Shown: positions 27,539-38,794, counted from the stretch's first letter. The stretch: 64,000 bases of DNA from Deinobacterium chartae (GCF_014202645.1 NZ_JACHHG010000008.1:124001-188000); one strand, 5' to 3'. Program-made: numbers and translations. The notes: generated by a model not told the origin, from the letters alone.

Positions 27539-28504
27539 ATGAAGCGAATCGCAGTCCTGACCAGCGGCGGCGACGCGCCGGGCATGAACGCGGCCATCCG
27601 CGCCGTTGTGCGCTCGGCCGCCTGCCAGGGCATCGAGGTGGTCGGCGTCCGCCGCGGTTTCACCGGCACGATCGAGGGCGACTTACGCCTGCTCGGTCCG
27701 CGTGACGTCGCCAACATTATCCAGCGCGGTGGCACCATCTTGGGCACCGCCCGCTCGCACCGCTTCCGCAGCCCCGAAGGCCGTGCCCAGGCCGCCGAGA
27801 ACCTGCGGAACTTCGGAGTGGAGGGCCTGGTGGTGATCGGCGGGGACGGCTCGTTCCACGGTGCCCACTACCTGATGGAAGAACAGGGCATTCCGGTGGT
27901 CGGCCTGCCCGGCACCATCGACAATGACCTGTACGGCACCGATTACACCATCGGCTATGACACCGCCGTGGAAACGGCCCTGGGGGCCATCGACAAACTG
28001 CGTGACACCGCCGCCTCGCACGACCGCATCTTCGTGGTGGAGGTCATGGGCCGCAAGGCCGGCCACATCGCTCTGGACGTGGCCATCGCCGGGGGGGCCG
28101 AGGAGGTCTTGATTCCCGAGGACAACCTGCCGATCGAACGCGTGATCGAGTCGATCCGCCAGAGCATCGAGCGCGGCAAGACCTCCTCGATCGTGATCGT
28201 GGCAGAGGGCGTGGATGGCGGCGCGATGCGGGTGCGCGACCTGATCGAACAGGGAACCGGACTCGAGGCGCGCGCGACCATCTTGGGCCACATTCAGCGC
28301 GGCGGAACGCCCACCTCGGCCGACCGCATCCTGGCGAGCCGTCTGGGCGACGCGGCCGTGAGTGCCCTGGCCTCGGGCACCCGCGGCGTGATGCTGGGCA
28401 TCGTGAACAACCGCATCGTGGAAACCCCGCTGCCCGAAACCTGGGAGCGGCACAAGGACGTGAACCGGGAACTGTACCGCTGCGCCAAGATATTGGCGAT
28501 CTGA
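27539..28504 (+). CDS. pfkA: ATP-dependent 6-phosphofructokinase
   Basis: 321 residues, GAGGT before the ATG. It commits fructose 6-phosphate to glycolysis. Motifs: the N-terminal [31 protein letters not shown] (ATP-type GGDGS), [22 protein letters not shown] (catalytic Asp in TIDND) and [13 protein letters not shown]. Length matches bacterial PfkA. A hairpin terminator follows. Confidence 0.96.
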   Translation: MKRIAVLTSGGDAPGMNAAIRAVVRSAACQGIEVVGVRRGFTGTIEGDLRLLGPRDVANIIQRGGTILGTARSHRFRSPEGRAQAAENLRNFGVEGLVVIGGDGSFHGAHYLMEEQGIPVVGLPGTIDNDLYGTDYTIGYDTAVETALGAIDKLRDTAASHDRIFVVEVMGRKAGHIALDVAIAGGAEEVLIPEDNLPIERVIESIRQSIERGKTSSIVIVAEGVDGGAMRVRDLIEQGTGLEARATILGHIQRGGTPTSADRILASRLGDAAVSALASGTRGVMLGIVNNRIVETPLPETWERHKDVNRELYRCAKILAI

Positions 28505-28520
28505 AGGTACGACCTCGGCA

Positions 28521-28553
28521 ACAGGGCAGCCCGGAACTTCCGGGCTGCCCTGT
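28521..28553 (+). terminator. Terminator hairpin after pfkA
   Basis: 14-bp perfect stem ACAGGGCAGCCCGG / CCGGGCTGCCCTGT, 5-nt loop; no T-tract. Confidence 0.7.
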
Positions 28554-28609
28554 GCCGTTCGAGGCGGCGGCCTGCGTCTCCCCTGCCCTGACCCTCGAGG
28601 CCGCCCGGA

Positions 28610-28627
28610 CATACCGGATGTGGTATG
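28610..28627. promoter_or_regulatory. Inverted repeat CATACC-N6-GGTATG upstream of dgt
   Basis: A perfect 6-bp inverted repeat with a 6-bp centre, about 45 bp before the dgt -10. The half-site CATACC also occurs inside two of the short-RNA promoters (57978 and 59784). Possible operator. Confidence 0.35.
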
Positions 28628-28674
28628 CCTGAGCGTTTTCGCGTACTGCGCGACAAATTTTCCTCTTTAGCCCG

Positions 28675-28680
28675 TACAAT
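28675..28680 (+). promoter_or_regulatory. -10 box of dgt (leaderless)
   Basis: TACAAT, five bases before the ATG; no Shine-Dalgarno sequence. Confidence 0.55.
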
Positions 28681-28685
28681 GAGCC

Positions 28686-29855
28686 ATGCTGTTTTCCCGC
28701 CTTGCCCTTGCGCAGCGCGAGCGGGCCACCCTGGCCCCCTACGCCACCTTCTCGGACCAGAGCCGGGGCCGCCGTTTCGAAGAAGCCGAGAGTGCTTTCC
28801 GCACCCCGTTCCAGAAGGACCGCGACCGGGTGCTGCACACCACCGCCTTCCGCCGCCTCGAGTACAAGACCCAGGTGTTCGTGAACTACGAGGGCGACTA
28901 CTACCGGACCCGCCTGACCCACACCCTCGAGGTGGCCCAGGTGGCGCGCTCGCTCTCGCTGGCTTTGGGCCTCAACGAAACGCTGGCCGAGACCATCGCG
29001 CTCGCCCACGACCTGGGGCACCCGCCTTTCGGGCACGCGGGCGAGCACATTCTGGACCAGCTGATGCGCGCGCGCGGGGCGGGAGGCTTCGAGCACAACC
29101 GTCAGAGCCTGCGGATCGTGACCAAGCTCGAGAAGCGCTACCCGGACTTCGAGGGCCTGAACCTGTCCTGGGAGACCCTCGAGGGCATCGTAAAGCACGA
29201 GACGGTGTACGACGCGCCCGATGGGGCGGGCACCGCGGACGAGTACGAGCCGCAGTGGCGGCCCAGCCTCGAGGCGCAGGTCGCCAACGTGTCCGATGAG
29301 ACCGCGTACAACGCGCACGACCTCGACGACGGGCTGCGCAGCGGCCTGATCACCCCGACCGACTTGGTGGGCCTGCGGCTGTGGGACCACTTCACCTCCG
29401 AGCTGGGTTTTGATCCGTACCGGGTCAGCGAGCTCGAGCGGCGCATCCTGATCCGTGAGTTGCTCGGCTGGATCATCACCGACCTGATCGAGGAGAGCCA
29501 GCGGCGCCTCGAGGCAGCCGGAATCCGCACCCTCGAGGACGTGCGGGCGCACCGAGCTCCCCTGATCGGTCACACCCCCGAGGCCGAGGCGATGCTCAAA
29601 GAGCTCAAGGCCTTCTTGTACGAGCGGCTGTACCACCACTATCGGGTGGTGCGGCAGGTGCACAAGGCCGAGCATTTCCTGACCACGCTGTTTGGGGCTT
29701 ACACCTCGCGGCCGGCGATCCTGCCGCCGGAGGTGCGGGCGAACATCGAGCGCCGGGGCCTCGAGCGGGCGGTGTGCGACTATCTGGCGGGCATGACCGA
29801 CCGCTATGCCATGGACGAGTACACCCGGCTGTACGCCCCCTATCAGCGCACCTGA
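28686..29855 (+). CDS. dgt: Deoxyguanosine triphosphate triphosphohydrolase-like HD enzyme
   Basis: 389 residues. It hydrolyses dNTPs to deoxynucleoside and triphosphate and so tunes dNTP pools. Motifs: KDRDRVLHTTAFRRLEYKTQVF, TRLTHTLEVAQVAR (first metal His), AHDLGHPPFGHAGE (HD pair) and GGFEHNRQSLRI, then a late AYNAHDLDDGL (final Asp). Length suits the dGTPase-like family. Monocistronic, with its own -10 close to the start. Confidence 0.92.
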   Translation: MLFSRLALAQRERATLAPYATFSDQSRGRRFEEAESAFRTPFQKDRDRVLHTTAFRRLEYKTQVFVNYEGDYYRTRLTHTLEVAQVARSLSLALGLNETLAETIALAHDLGHPPFGHAGEHILDQLMRARGAGGFEHNRQSLRIVTKLEKRYPDFEGLNLSWETLEGIVKHETVYDAPDGAGTADEYEPQWRPSLEAQVANVSDETAYNAHDLDDGLRSGLITPTDLVGLRLWDHFTSELGFDPYRVSELERRILIRELLGWIITDLIEESQRRLEAAGIRTLEDVRAHRAPLIGHTPEAEAMLKELKAFLYERLYHHYRVVRQVHKAEHFLTTLFGAYTSRPAILPPEVRANIERRGLERAVCDYLAGMTDRYAMDEYTRLYAPYQRT

Positions 29856-29861
29856 GAACGC

Positions 29862-29890
29862 TTGACAGTCTCTGCGAAGGGTGCTACACT
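29862..29890 (+). promoter_or_regulatory. Strong promoter of tRNA-Ile
   Basis: -35 TTGACA (29862-29867), 17-bp spacer, -10 TACACT (29885-29890); the tRNA starts 16 nt later. Confidence 0.85.
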
Positions 29891-29905
29891 GCCTTTCGCT
29901 TGCTC

Positions 29906-29982
<77 letters not shown>

Positions 29983-29985
29983 CCT

Positions 29986-30019
29986 AATAAAGCCCCGGGT
30001 TACCGGGGCTTTATTTTTT
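29986..30019 (+). terminator. Intrinsic terminator of tRNA-Ile
   Basis: AATAAAGCCCCGG-GTTA-CCGGGGCTTTATT followed by a T run; 13-bp stem. Confidence 0.95.
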
Positions 30020-30129
30020 GATCTGCGTGGACAGGGCGGTATTCGGAACACCTGCTCGTAACGAGCGTGTCCAGCGACTTTGCCCGTTCTTCATGAGAAA
30101 AAGCCGACCCTATTGGACCGGGTAAAGCT

Positions 30130-30254
30130 GCTAAGATATGCGGAACCGCGCCGTCGGCGCGACCATTGCCACCTTATTGTGCTTTGAACCACAAATCCCC
30201 TGAGCCTCGCCAGGTCCGTTGCGAGGCCGGTCTCCCAGACCGCCAAGGAGTTGC
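30130..30254 (+). other. Structured 5' leader of RNase J
   Basis: After a possible -10 (TAAGAT, 30132-30137) the spacer holds three hairpins: CGCGCC-GTC-GGCGCG (30147-30161), CCTCGC-N10-GCGAGG (30205-30226) and CGGTCT-CCC-AGACCG (30228-30242). The last ends 2 nt before the AAGGAG ribosome-binding site. RNases can control their own mRNA through leader structure; that this happens here is inference. Confidence 0.5.
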
Positions 30255-31895
<1,641 letters not shown>

Positions 31896-31917
31896 ACTCT
31901 GGCGGCTGCTTTCCTGC

Positions 31918-31950
31918 AAGAGGGCGGCGGCTGTCAGCCGCCGCCCTCTT
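31918..31950 (+). terminator. Terminator of rnj
   Basis: 15-bp perfect stem AAGAGGGCGGCGGCT / AGCCGCCGCCCTCTT with GTC loop, followed by GTTT. Confidence 0.85.
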
Positions 31951-31965
31951 GTTTGCGCCTGGGTT

Positions 31966-31987
31966 GAGCGATCGGTCATGATCGCTC
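31966..31987. promoter_or_regulatory. Inverted repeat upstream of the VanW gene
   Basis: GAGCGATC-N6-GATCGCTC, perfect 8-bp arms, 33 bp before the chosen ATG. Possible operator; it would be inside the gene if translation began at 31978. Confidence 0.35.
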
Positions 31988-32019
31988 GTGCACGCCTGTT
32001 CCTCATGCGATACTTAAAC

Positions 32020-33198
32020 ATGACCTTCCGCCTGCTCGTCCTCGCTGTGACCGTGGCCTGCTCCACGGCCTTTGCGGCCAAGCCCATCTCGTTGGTGTTC
32101 AGTGCCAAGCTTCCGGTGCTGGGACTGGGGCTGGACGACCACCTGACCGTGGTGCGCCGCCTCGAGATTCCCCAGGAGCGCTCGGACCAGCTGCGCCGCG
32201 CCAGACGCATCACCCCGTCCCTGCGCGCCGACCTCGAGCGTTTTGCGCGCGGCATCGACCGCGCGCCCGCCGACACCCGCTTTGAAGCGCTGAAGAACCG
32301 TTGGGGAGCCGTACAGCGCGACGGCTGGACCGTGGACCTCGCGGCCACCGAAACGGCCCTGCTCGAGGTGCTGCAAGACGCCTCGAGGGGGCAGGTGAAC
32401 GTGGTGTACACCTCGACCCCGCCCACGCGCACGGTCGAGTTCTTCCGTAAACGCGGCATCATGACGCTGTTGGGCGAAGGGGTCAGCAGTTACGCGGGCA
32501 GTTCAGCGGCCCGCGTCACCAACATCCACGTAGGAGCCCGCAACTTCCAGGACCGCCTGTTCGAAGGCGAGGTGTTTTCCTTCAACCGGATGGTGGGAAA
32601 CATCAACGCCAGGGCCGGGTACGTAGCGGGCATCGTGATCAGCGGGGACAGCACCGCCAGCGGCGTGGGCGGCGGCATCTGCCAGGTGTCCACCACCGTG
32701 TTCCGCAGCCTGTTCGCCGCCGGCCTGCCGATCAAGGAGCGCAAGAATCACTCGTATCAGATTCACTACTACCACCCGACCGGGCTGGACGCGACCATCT
32801 ATCAGCCCACCGTAGATCTGAAGTTCACCAACGACACCCAGGGGGCGCTGTGGTTCCAGACCGAATGGGATGACCGCCGCGCCCGACTGGTCGTCCGCAC
32901 GTTCGGCAAACCGCGGCGCGAACGGGTTGTGATCGGCGACCCGGTGATCCTCTCCTCTACCCCCGTTCCGCCCAACCGTTTCGTAACCGACGCGCGCCTG
33001 GCCCCCGGACAAACCCGGCTGCTCGAGGGCGGTGCGCGTGGGGCCGTGGTTCAGGTGACCCGCCGTTTCGAGGACCCGGCCAGCGGCCAGTTGATCCGTA
33101 GCGAAACGCTGCGCAGCAACTACCGTCCCTGGCCCAATACCTACGCCATCGGACCCGCTTCGGATTCGAGTGCGCGGGTTTCGTCCTCCGCACGCTGA
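32020..33198 (+). CDS. VanW-family secreted protein
   Basis: 392 residues from ATG 32020, which begins a clean signal peptide (MTFRLLVLAVTVACSTAFA). An earlier in-frame ATG at 31978 would spoil it. GATACT (32009-32014) lies 5 nt before, so a leaderless mRNA is possible. The VanW domain is shown by NIHVGARNFQDRLFEGEVFSFNRMVG and GGGICQVSTTVFRSLFAAGLPIKERKNHSY...YYHPTGLDATIY. The family is named from vancomycin clusters, but its function is unknown; many members are cell-envelope proteins. Confidence 0.85.
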   Translation: MTFRLLVLAVTVACSTAFAAKPISLVFSAKLPVLGLGLDDHLTVVRRLEIPQERSDQLRRARRITPSLRADLERFARGIDRAPADTRFEALKNRWGAVQRDGWTVDLAATETALLEVLQDASRGQVNVVYTSTPPTRTVEFFRKRGIMTLLGEGVSSYAGSSAARVTNIHVGARNFQDRLFEGEVFSFNRMVGNINARAGYVAGIVISGDSTASGVGGGICQVSTTVFRSLFAAGLPIKERKNHSYQIHYYHPTGLDATIYQPTVDLKFTNDTQGALWFQTEWDDRRARLVVRTFGKPRRERVVIGDPVILSSTPVPPNRFVTDARLAPGQTRLLEGGARGAVVQVTRRFEDPASGQLIRSETLRSNYRPWPNTYAIGPASDSSARVSSSAR

Positions 33199-33211
33199 GC
33201 CGCTACAGCAC

Positions 33212-33246
33212 GGAGGGCAGGCCCTGCGGCCTGCCCTCCTCTTTTA
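33212..33246 (+). terminator. Terminator after the VanW gene
   Basis: GGAGGGCAGGCC-CTGC-GGCCTGCCCTCC then TCTTTT; 12-bp stem. Confidence 0.9.
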
Positions 33247-33261
33247 CATTCTCGCGAACGC

Positions 33262-34098
33262 CTAGCCCTGGTAACCCAGCAGTTCCAACAGGCGGTCCAG
33301 CTCTTCTCTCGAGTGAAAGCTCAGCTCGAGGCGCCCTTTGTCTTCGCCCTTGATGCGCACCTTGGCCCCGATCTGACGGCTGAGATCGCGCTCGATGTGA
33401 GCGTGCGCCCGGGGCACCAGTTCGTTGGTGGGGCGCGGCTCGCGCCGCAGCGCCTCGGCCTCGCGCACGGTCAGCTTCTTGCGCAAGATGGTCTGCAGCG
33501 CCCAGTCACGGTCCTCCTCGGGCTGGGCCAGGATCGCACGGGCATGACCGGCGCTGATCTCCCCCGCTTCGAGGGCCTCGAGCGCTGCGGCGGGCAGACT
33601 CAGCAGACGCAGGGCGTTGGCGACCGTGGAGCGGCCCTTGCCCACCGCCTGCGCCACCTCTTCCTGGCTGAGCCCGCGTTCGAGCAGCGCAGCGTAGGCG
33701 CGTGCCTCCTCGATCGGTCCCAGATCCTCGCGCTGCAGGTTCTCAACAATCGCGACCTCGAGGGCTTCACGGTCACTCATGTCCCGCACGATCGCCGGGA
33801 TCTCGCTGAGTCCTGCGAGCTGCGCCGCCCGCCAGCGTCGCTCGCCGGCCACGATCTCGAAGGCGTTGTCTTCGGCGCGTGGGCGCACCAGGATCGGCTG
33901 CAGCACCCCTTTCTCGCGGATCGAGGCAGCAAGGTCAGCCAGGGCCTCGGGCTCGAAAGTCTGCCGCGGCTGGTAGGCCGCCTGCACGATGCGCTCGATG
34001 CTCAGGCTCTGGGCCCGCAGGCCGGGCACTTCGCTCACCGCGCCCGGGCGGGAGAGCAGGGCGTCAAGGCCGCGTCCCAGACTAGACTTTTTGGACAC
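33262..34098 (-). CDS. parB: Chromosome partitioning protein ParB
   Basis: 278 residues. It binds parS, spreads as a CTP-dependent clamp and loads ParA/SMC on the origin. Seen: the N-terminal [10 protein letters not shown], the CTP-binding [10 protein letters not shown] and [35 protein letters not shown], and the helix-turn-helix [27 protein letters not shown]. The start overlaps parA by 17 bases. Two perfect parS sites lie 1.3 and 1.9 kb upstream. Confidence 0.97.
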   Translation of the reverse strand: MSKKSSLGRGLDALLSRPGAVSEVPGLRAQSLSIERIVQAAYQPRQTFEPEALADLAASIREKGVLQPILVRPRAEDNAFEIVAGERRWRAAQLAGLSEIPAIVRDMSDREALEVAIVENLQREDLGPIEEARAYAALLERGLSQEEVAQAVGKGRSTVANALRLLSLPAAALEALEAGEISAGHARAILAQPEEDRDWALQTILRKKLTVREAEALRREPRPTNELVPRAHAHIERDLSRQIGAKVRIKGEDKGRLELSFHSREELDRLLELLGYQG

Positions 34099-34831
34099 GC
34101 TGCATCACCTCCTCGGCCAGACGACGGTAGGCGCTGGCCCCGCTCGAGAGCGGCGAGTACAGGTTGATCGGTTTGGCGTACGAGGGAGCCTCGGAAAGCC
34201 GTACGTTGCGTGGCACCACGCTCCAGAACACCAGTTCCCCGAAGTGCGCCCGCACGTTCTCCTCGACCTGCTGCGCCAGGTTGGTGCGGCTGTCGAACAT
34301 GGTGATGACCATGCCCAGGATGCGCAGCTCCGGATTCAGGCGCTCGCGTACCCGTTCGACGCTCTCCAGCAGTCCGGCCACGCCCTCGAGGGCGTAGTAC
34401 TCGGCCTGCAAAGGAATGATCAGCGCGCCCGCCGCCGCGAGCACGTTGATGGTGAGCGGTCCCAGGCTGGGGGGCGCGTCGATCAGCACGACCTCGTAGC
34501 CCTCGAGGCGGCCCAGCAGATCGCGCAACGCGTAAGGCGTTTCGGTGAGTTCGACCGTCGCTCCGGCCAGATCGGGCGTGGCCGGCAACAGGTCCAGGTT
34601 CTCCTGCGGAGTCGATTGGATCAGCTCTCTTAAGCGCTCGGGTTCGGCCAGAGCCTGGTACACCCCTTCCTCGACGCCACGCGCACCGAGTCCGCTCGAG
34701 GCGTTGGCCTGAGGATCGAGGTCGACCAGCAGCACCCGCCGTCCGGACGCCGCCAGGTAAGCAGCGAGGTTGACGCCGGTGGTGGTCTTGCCGACCCCGC
34801 CTTTCTGGTTGACGATGCCGATGATCTTCAC
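34082..34831 (-). CDS. parA: Chromosome partitioning ATPase ParA (Soj)
   Basis: 249 residues from GTG 34831 ([22 protein letters not shown]), with AGGAGC before it. Deviant Walker A KGGVGKTT at residues 9-17 with the signature Lys, Walker A' [15 protein letters not shown] and Walker [14 protein letters not shown]. It forms dynamic DNA-bound dimers that pull ParB-parS complexes and, in relatives, controls DnaA. The upstream in-frame extension to 34891 has no family match. Confidence 0.97.
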   Translation of the reverse strand: MKIIGIVNQKGGVGKTTTGVNLAAYLAASGRRVLLVDLDPQANASSGLGARGVEEGVYQALAEPERLRELIQSTPQENLDLLPATPDLAGATVELTETPYALRDLLGRLEGYEVVLIDAPPSLGPLTINVLAAAGALIIPLQAEYYALEGVAGLLESVERVRERLNPELRILGMVITMFDSRTNLAQQVEENVRAHFGELVFWSVVPRNVRLSEAPSYAKPINLYSPLSSGASAYRRLAEEVMQRVQKV

Positions 34832-34887
34832 AGACGCTCCTGTCGTCCCGGGCCGGAGCCGTCGGGATGGGCTTGAGGTAGACCGTT

Positions 34888-35430
34888 TCACAATCGCTTC
34901 AGCTTCAAATGTACCAGATCGGCGTCGCTATCAAGCTGCAAACGCTCGAAGGCCAGCACGCACGGTCCCAGTTCGGCGGGCGGGGTCCAGCCGGCGGGCC
35001 GGCGGGTGATCAGATGCCACTCATCGGTGGTCACGGTGTCCAACAACGCCATCAGACCGGGCAGATCGGCCACCGCCTGTGCCGTCACCCACTCCAGCCG
35101 TTTCGGAAACCGGCGCACATCCCCGGGGAAGACCTCGGCGTTCTTCAGGCCCAACTGAGCCACCGCAATCTTCAGGAACGAGGCGCGACGCCGACGGATC
35201 TCACACAGGTGCACGGTCAGATCTGGGCGGGCCAGGGCCAGCGGAATTCCAGGCAGACCTCCGCCCGACCCGACGTCCAGTACCTCGGCTCCCTGCGGCA
35301 GGAAATCGCCGTAACGCCGGGCCGAGGCGATGTGCAGATCAAGGTCCCGCTGTACGGCGGGACCAAAAAGATCAAGGGCGGCGGCGTAGCGCAGCGCCAG
35401 GGTTTTATACTCCTGTTTCACGTGAAACAC
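34888..35430 (-). CDS. rsmG: 16S rRNA (guanine-527-N7)-methyltransferase RsmG, shortened form
   Basis: 180 residues from GTG 35430, whose first codons (MFHVKQ) are the parS site itself. The SAM-binding motif [37 protein letters not shown] is intact. The protein is shorter than usual (about 205-250) and the N-terminal NLT motif that normally precedes the SAM domain is not seen, so the substrate end may have diverged. It overlaps mnmG by 26 bases and is the classic gidA-gidB pair. Confidence 0.88.
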   Translation of the reverse strand: MFHVKQEYKTLALRYAAALDLFGPAVQRDLDLHIASARRYGDFLPQGAEVLDVGSGGGLPGIPLALARPDLTVHLCEIRRRRASFLKIAVAQLGLKNAEVFPGDVRRFPKRLEWVTAQAVADLPGLMALLDTVTTDEWHLITRRPAGWTPPAELGPCVLAFERLQLDSDADLVHLKLKRL

Positions 35431-37222
35431 CCTTGTGCTGCTTCAGGTGGATCAGCAGCGCGTTGACATCCGAGTTGCGAATTCCCGGAATGCGCGCTGC
35501 CTGTCCGACCGTCGAGGGCCGCAACCGCTCGAGCTTCTCGCGTGCCTCGTTGGACAGCGAGGCCACCCGGCCGTAGTCCACACCCTCGAGGCTCTTCTCG
35601 CCGTGCTTGCGTTCAACCTCGAGTTGCGCCCGGCTGCGGTCGATATAACCCGCGTACTTTACCCGGATCTCCAGGCTCTCGCGCTCGGTCCAGCTCAGAT
35701 CCTGCGGCAGCTCGATGCCGAGAGGGGAGAGGTCGTCCACGTGAATTTCGGGTCGCTTGAGCCACTGTTCGCCGGTGATTCCCTGGTGACGCTGGGTGCG
35801 CAGCACCTCCGCAGCGCGCTCGATGCGGGCGTACTTCGCCTGCACCTCGTGCAGGCGTGCCTCGTCGATCAGGCCCAACTCGTGCGCGAAGGACGAGAGC
35901 CGCTCGTCCGCGTTGTCCTGACGCACCAGCAGTCGGTGTTCCACCCGACTGGTCATCATGCGGTACGGCTCGTCGGTACCCTTGAATACCAGATCATCGA
36001 GCATCACACCGATATAGCCTGTTTCACGTGAAACATGTCGTTCCTCGAGACCGTGGGCACGTCTGGCAGCGGCAGTTCCGGCAATCAGACCCTGGGCCGC
36101 CGCCTCCTCGTAGCCGCTGGTGCCGTTGATCTGGCCGGCAGTGAACACTCCGGGCATCCGGCGCGACTCGAGATTGAGGGTCAGCTCGGTTGACTCCACC
36201 ACATCGTATTCGACCGCATAGGCGTAACGTTGAATCACCGCACGTTCAAATCCGGGCAACGACCGTACCAGTTCTTCTTGCAACTGGGGCGGCAGACTGC
36301 TCGAGAAGCCCTGCAGGTACACCTCGCTGGTATCCACACCGTCGGGTTCCACGAACAGCAAGTGCCGGTCGTGGTGCGCGAAACGCACGATCTTGTCCTC
36401 GATCGAGGGGCAGTAACGCGGTCCTAAGCCCTCGATGTCCCCGGCGTACATCGGCGACTCGTGCAGGTTCTCGAGAATCAGCCCGTGCGTGCGCGGCGTG
36501 GTATGGGTCTGCCAGGTGGGGCTGCGCCGCGCATCCGGCCCTTCTACTCCGCTGAAGGTGTGAACCGGGTCATCTGCCGGAATTTCGAGCAGTGCGGTGA
36601 AGTTCACCGAGTCTGCACGCACGCGCGGAGGAGTGCCGGTCTTGAAGCGCTTGAGGCGGTGCCCGGCACGTTCGAGCGCGGCCGACAGATACCTCGAGGG
36701 CGGCTCGCCCTGGCGCCCCTCGTTCCTCGAGTGGCGCCCGTACCAGGTAAGACCGCGCATAAAGGTTCCGGCTGCCACCACCACCGAACGCGCCCAGAAC
36801 GATCGTCCGTCGGTGGTGAACACCTGCCAGCCCCCCTGCTCGGGGAACAGGTCCGCCGCCTCACCGCGCAGGATCTCGATGCCCGGGTTTCCCAGCACGT
36901 AATGCTGGGCCCGTTCGGCATAGCGATCGCGCTCGTTCTGAACCCGCAGGCTGTGCACCGCGGGTCCCTTGGAGGCGTTGAGAATTCGGGTATGAATGGC
37001 GGTGTCGTCGGCAATGCGTCCCATCAGACCGCCCAGGGCATGCACCTCGGCGACCAGTTGACTCTTGCCCGGACCGCCGACCGCCGGGTTGCACGGCATG
37101 CGCCCGATGGTCGCCGGGTTGGCGATCATCAGCGCCACCGGACCGAACTTGGCGGCGGCATGCGCTGCCTCGATCCCGGCGTGGCCGCCTCCGATAACGA
37201 TGACTGGGTAACGCGCCTGCAT
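35405..37222 (-). CDS. mnmG: tRNA uridine-5-carboxymethylaminomethyl modification enzyme MnmG (GidA)
   Basis: 605 residues with GGAAGGAT before the ATG. With MnmE it modifies the wobble uridine of several tRNAs, using FAD. Seen: the FAD-binding [97 protein letters not shown] and the late [19 protein letters not shown]. Two parS sites lie within its coding sequence and both are read as VSRETG. Length normal. Confidence 0.97.
   Translation of the reverse strand: MQARYPVIVIGGGHAGIEAAHAAAKFGPVALMIANPATIGRMPCNPAVGGPGKSQLVAEVHALGGLMGRIADDTAIHTRILNASKGPAVHSLRVQNERDRYAERAQHYVLGNPGIEILRGEAADLFPEQGGWQVFTTDGRSFWARSVVVAAGTFMRGLTWYGRHSRNEGRQGEPPSRYLSAALERAGHRLKRFKTGTPPRVRADSVNFTALLEIPADDPVHTFSGVEGPDARRSPTWQTHTTPRTHGLILENLHESPMYAGDIEGLGPRYCPSIEDKIVRFAHHDRHLLFVEPDGVDTSEVYLQGFSSSLPPQLQEELVRSLPGFERAVIQRYAYAVEYDVVESTELTLNLESRRMPGVFTAGQINGTSGYEEAAAQGLIAGTAAARRAHGLEERHVSRETGYIGVMLDDLVFKGTDEPYRMMTSRVEHRLLVRQDNADERLSSFAHELGLIDEARLHEVQAKYARIERAAEVLRTQRHQGITGEQWLKRPEIHVDDLSPLGIELPQDLSWTERESLEIRVKYAGYIDRSRAQLEVERKHGEKSLEGVDYGRVASLSNEAREKLERLRPSTVGQAARIPGIRNSDVNALLIHLKQHKGVSRETGV
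35414..35429. other. parS: parS site 1
   Basis: TGTTTCACGTGAAACA, the perfect 16-bp consensus ParB site, in the mnmG-rsmG overlap, read in both frames (VSRETG in mnmG, MFHVKQ in rsmG). Confidence 0.97.
36020..36035. other. parS: parS site 2
   Basis: A second perfect TGTTTCACGTGAAACA inside mnmG, 606 bp from site 1 and in the same reading frame (again VSRETG). Confidence 0.97.
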
Positions 37223-37290
37223 ATCCTTCCCACTCTAGCGTACCCGGAGGCCCTCGAGGTAACGTCGCTCACTCCCGGAACGCAACGAGG

Positions 37291-37320
37291 CTATTAGTAG
37301 TTCCCCACAGCTGTGGAAAA
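37291..37320. promoter_or_regulatory. DnaA-box-like pair upstream of dnaA
   Basis: TTCCCCACA and TGTGGAAAA meet as a near-palindrome (37301-37320), flanked by CTATTAGTAG (37291-37300). The 9-mer CTATTAGTA recurs in the oriC unwinding region at 39017. Likely DnaA autoregulation or an auxiliary origin half. Confidence 0.55.
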
Positions 37321-37368
37321 GTCATTCACAGCGTCTGGGAGCGGCACTCGACCCCGAGAGGCTTTGCC

Positions 37369-37374
37369 TATATT
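37369..37374 (+). promoter_or_regulatory. Candidate -10 box of dnaA
   Basis: TATATT, directly before an ATG at 37375 that would lie upstream of the expected transcript start. This supports the later GTG 37402 as the real start. Confidence 0.45.
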
Positions 37375-37401
37375 ATGAGGCGTGCAACCTTAAGGAAAGG
37401 G

Positions 37402-38778
37402 GTGCCGAATATCTCGCAGGAAATCTGGTCCGACGTTCTAGACTACGTGCGCAAAAGCATTTCCGACGTGGAATACCACACCTGGTTCGCGCATGTACGC
37501 CCGCTGGGCGTACAGGGTGGGGAGCTGGTGTTGGGCGTGCGCAACTCCTTTGCCCAGGAGTGGTTTCGTGACCACTACCTGGATCTGCTGGAAAACGCGC
37601 TGCGCCACCTCGGAGCGCAGCATCCCAAGGTGAGCTTTCAGGTGCTCCCGGCCGTGCAAGACGCCATGATCCTGCCCGAACCCCGGGAGCCGGAGCCACG
37701 CTCGGCCAGGGCGGGAACCCCCGCGGCCCCTGCGGGCGACAACCTGCGAAAGAACCTGAACCCGAAGTACGTCTTTGAGCACTTCGTGGTGGGGCCCAAC
37801 AACAATCTGGCGCACGCGGCGGCGGTGGCGGTGGCCGAATCGCCCGGGCGGGCTTACAACCCGCTGTTCATCTACGGCGACGTGGGGCTCGGCAAGACGC
37901 ACCTGATGCACGCGGTCGGTCACTACGTCTCGGAACGGCACCCGGAGATGCGCATCGAATACGTATCGACCGAGACCTTCACCAACGACTTGATCAATGC
38001 GATCCGTGAGGACCGCATGACCGCCTTCCGCAACCGCTACCGCTCCATCGACCTGCTCCTGGTCGACGACATCCAGTTCCTCGCCGGCAAGGAGCGCACG
38101 CAGGAGGAGTTCTTTCACACCTTCAACGCCCTGCACGAAAACCACAAACAGATCATCCTCTCGAGCGATCGGCCACCGCGCGACATCCAGACCCTGGAGA
38201 ACCGCCTGCGGTCACGCTTCGAGTGGGGACTGATCACCGACATCCAGAGCCCCGAGTTCGAGACCCGGGTGGCGATCCTGAAAATGAACGCCGAGTTCCG
38301 GCGCATCAACGTACCGCAAGACGTGCTCGAGCTGATCGCCAAGCAGGTCACGTCCAACATCCGCGAGCTCGAGGGGGCCCTGATGCGGGTGATTGCCTTC
38401 GCCAGCCTCAACAACGTGGAGATTACCCGGGCCGTGGCCGCCAAGGCGCTGTTCGAGGTGTTCACGGCCACCGAGATTCACCTCGAGATGCGCGACATCG
38501 TCAAGGCGGTGGCCGATCACTACGGCATGTCGGTGGAAGTTCTCAAGGGTTCGAGTCGGACCCGCGACGTGGTGGTTCCGCGGCAGATCGCCATGTACCT
38601 GATCCGCGACATGACCACGCATTCCCTGCCCGAGATCGGTCAGTTCTTTGGCCGGGACCACTCGACCGTGCTGTATACCACGCAGAAACTCAGCGAGCAG
38701 ATCGGCAAGGACAGCGAGCTCAGCGCGGCGGTTCAGGCGCTGCGGCAACGGCTTCAGGGCCTGGAATCAGAGGTCTAG
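37402..38778 (+). CDS. dnaA: Chromosomal replication initiator DnaA
   Basis: 458 residues from GTG 37402, AAGGAAAG before it. Domain I ([25 protein letters not shown]), a short linker rich in Pro/Ala, then the AAA+ domain [24 protein letters not shown] (Walker A), [25 protein letters not shown] (Walker B), [18 protein letters not shown]. Domain IV ends with the DNA-binding [38 protein letters not shown]. Single gene with its own terminator; the origin lies directly downstream. Confidence 0.97.
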   Translation: MPNISQEIWSDVLDYVRKSISDVEYHTWFAHVRPLGVQGGELVLGVRNSFAQEWFRDHYLDLLENALRHLGAQHPKVSFQVLPAVQDAMILPEPREPEPRSARAGTPAAPAGDNLRKNLNPKYVFEHFVVGPNNNLAHAAAVAVAESPGRAYNPLFIYGDVGLGKTHLMHAVGHYVSERHPEMRIEYVSTETFTNDLINAIREDRMTAFRNRYRSIDLLLVDDIQFLAGKERTQEEFFHTFNALHENHKQIILSSDRPPRDIQTLENRLRSRFEWGLITDIQSPEFETRVAILKMNAEFRRINVPQDVLELIAKQVTSNIRELEGALMRVIAFASLNNVEITRAVAAKALFEVFTATEIHLEMRDIVKAVADHYGMSVEVLKGSSRTRDVVVPRQIAMYLIRDMTTHSLPEIGQFFGRDHSTVLYTTQKLSEQIGKDSELSAAVQALRQRLQGLESEV

Positions 38779-38794
38779 ACAAGACCTCTTTTTT
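38769..38794 (+). terminator. Intrinsic terminator of dnaA
   Basis: AGAGGTCT-AGACA-AGACCTCT followed by TTTTT. The dnaA stop codon (38776-38778) is inside the hairpin. Confidence 0.9.

Noticed and set aside
28600-28690. Radiation/desiccation response motif (RDRM, the DdrO operator) near DNA-metabolism genes such as dgt
   Set aside because: I looked for the TTATG-N7-CATAA type palindrome upstream of dgt, nth, nrdJ and gatB and saw no convincing copy.
37375-37401. ATG 37375 as the dnaA start
   Set aside because: It lies directly after the -10 box, so it would be outside the transcript; GTG 37402 has a ribosome-binding site and starts the normal domain I.
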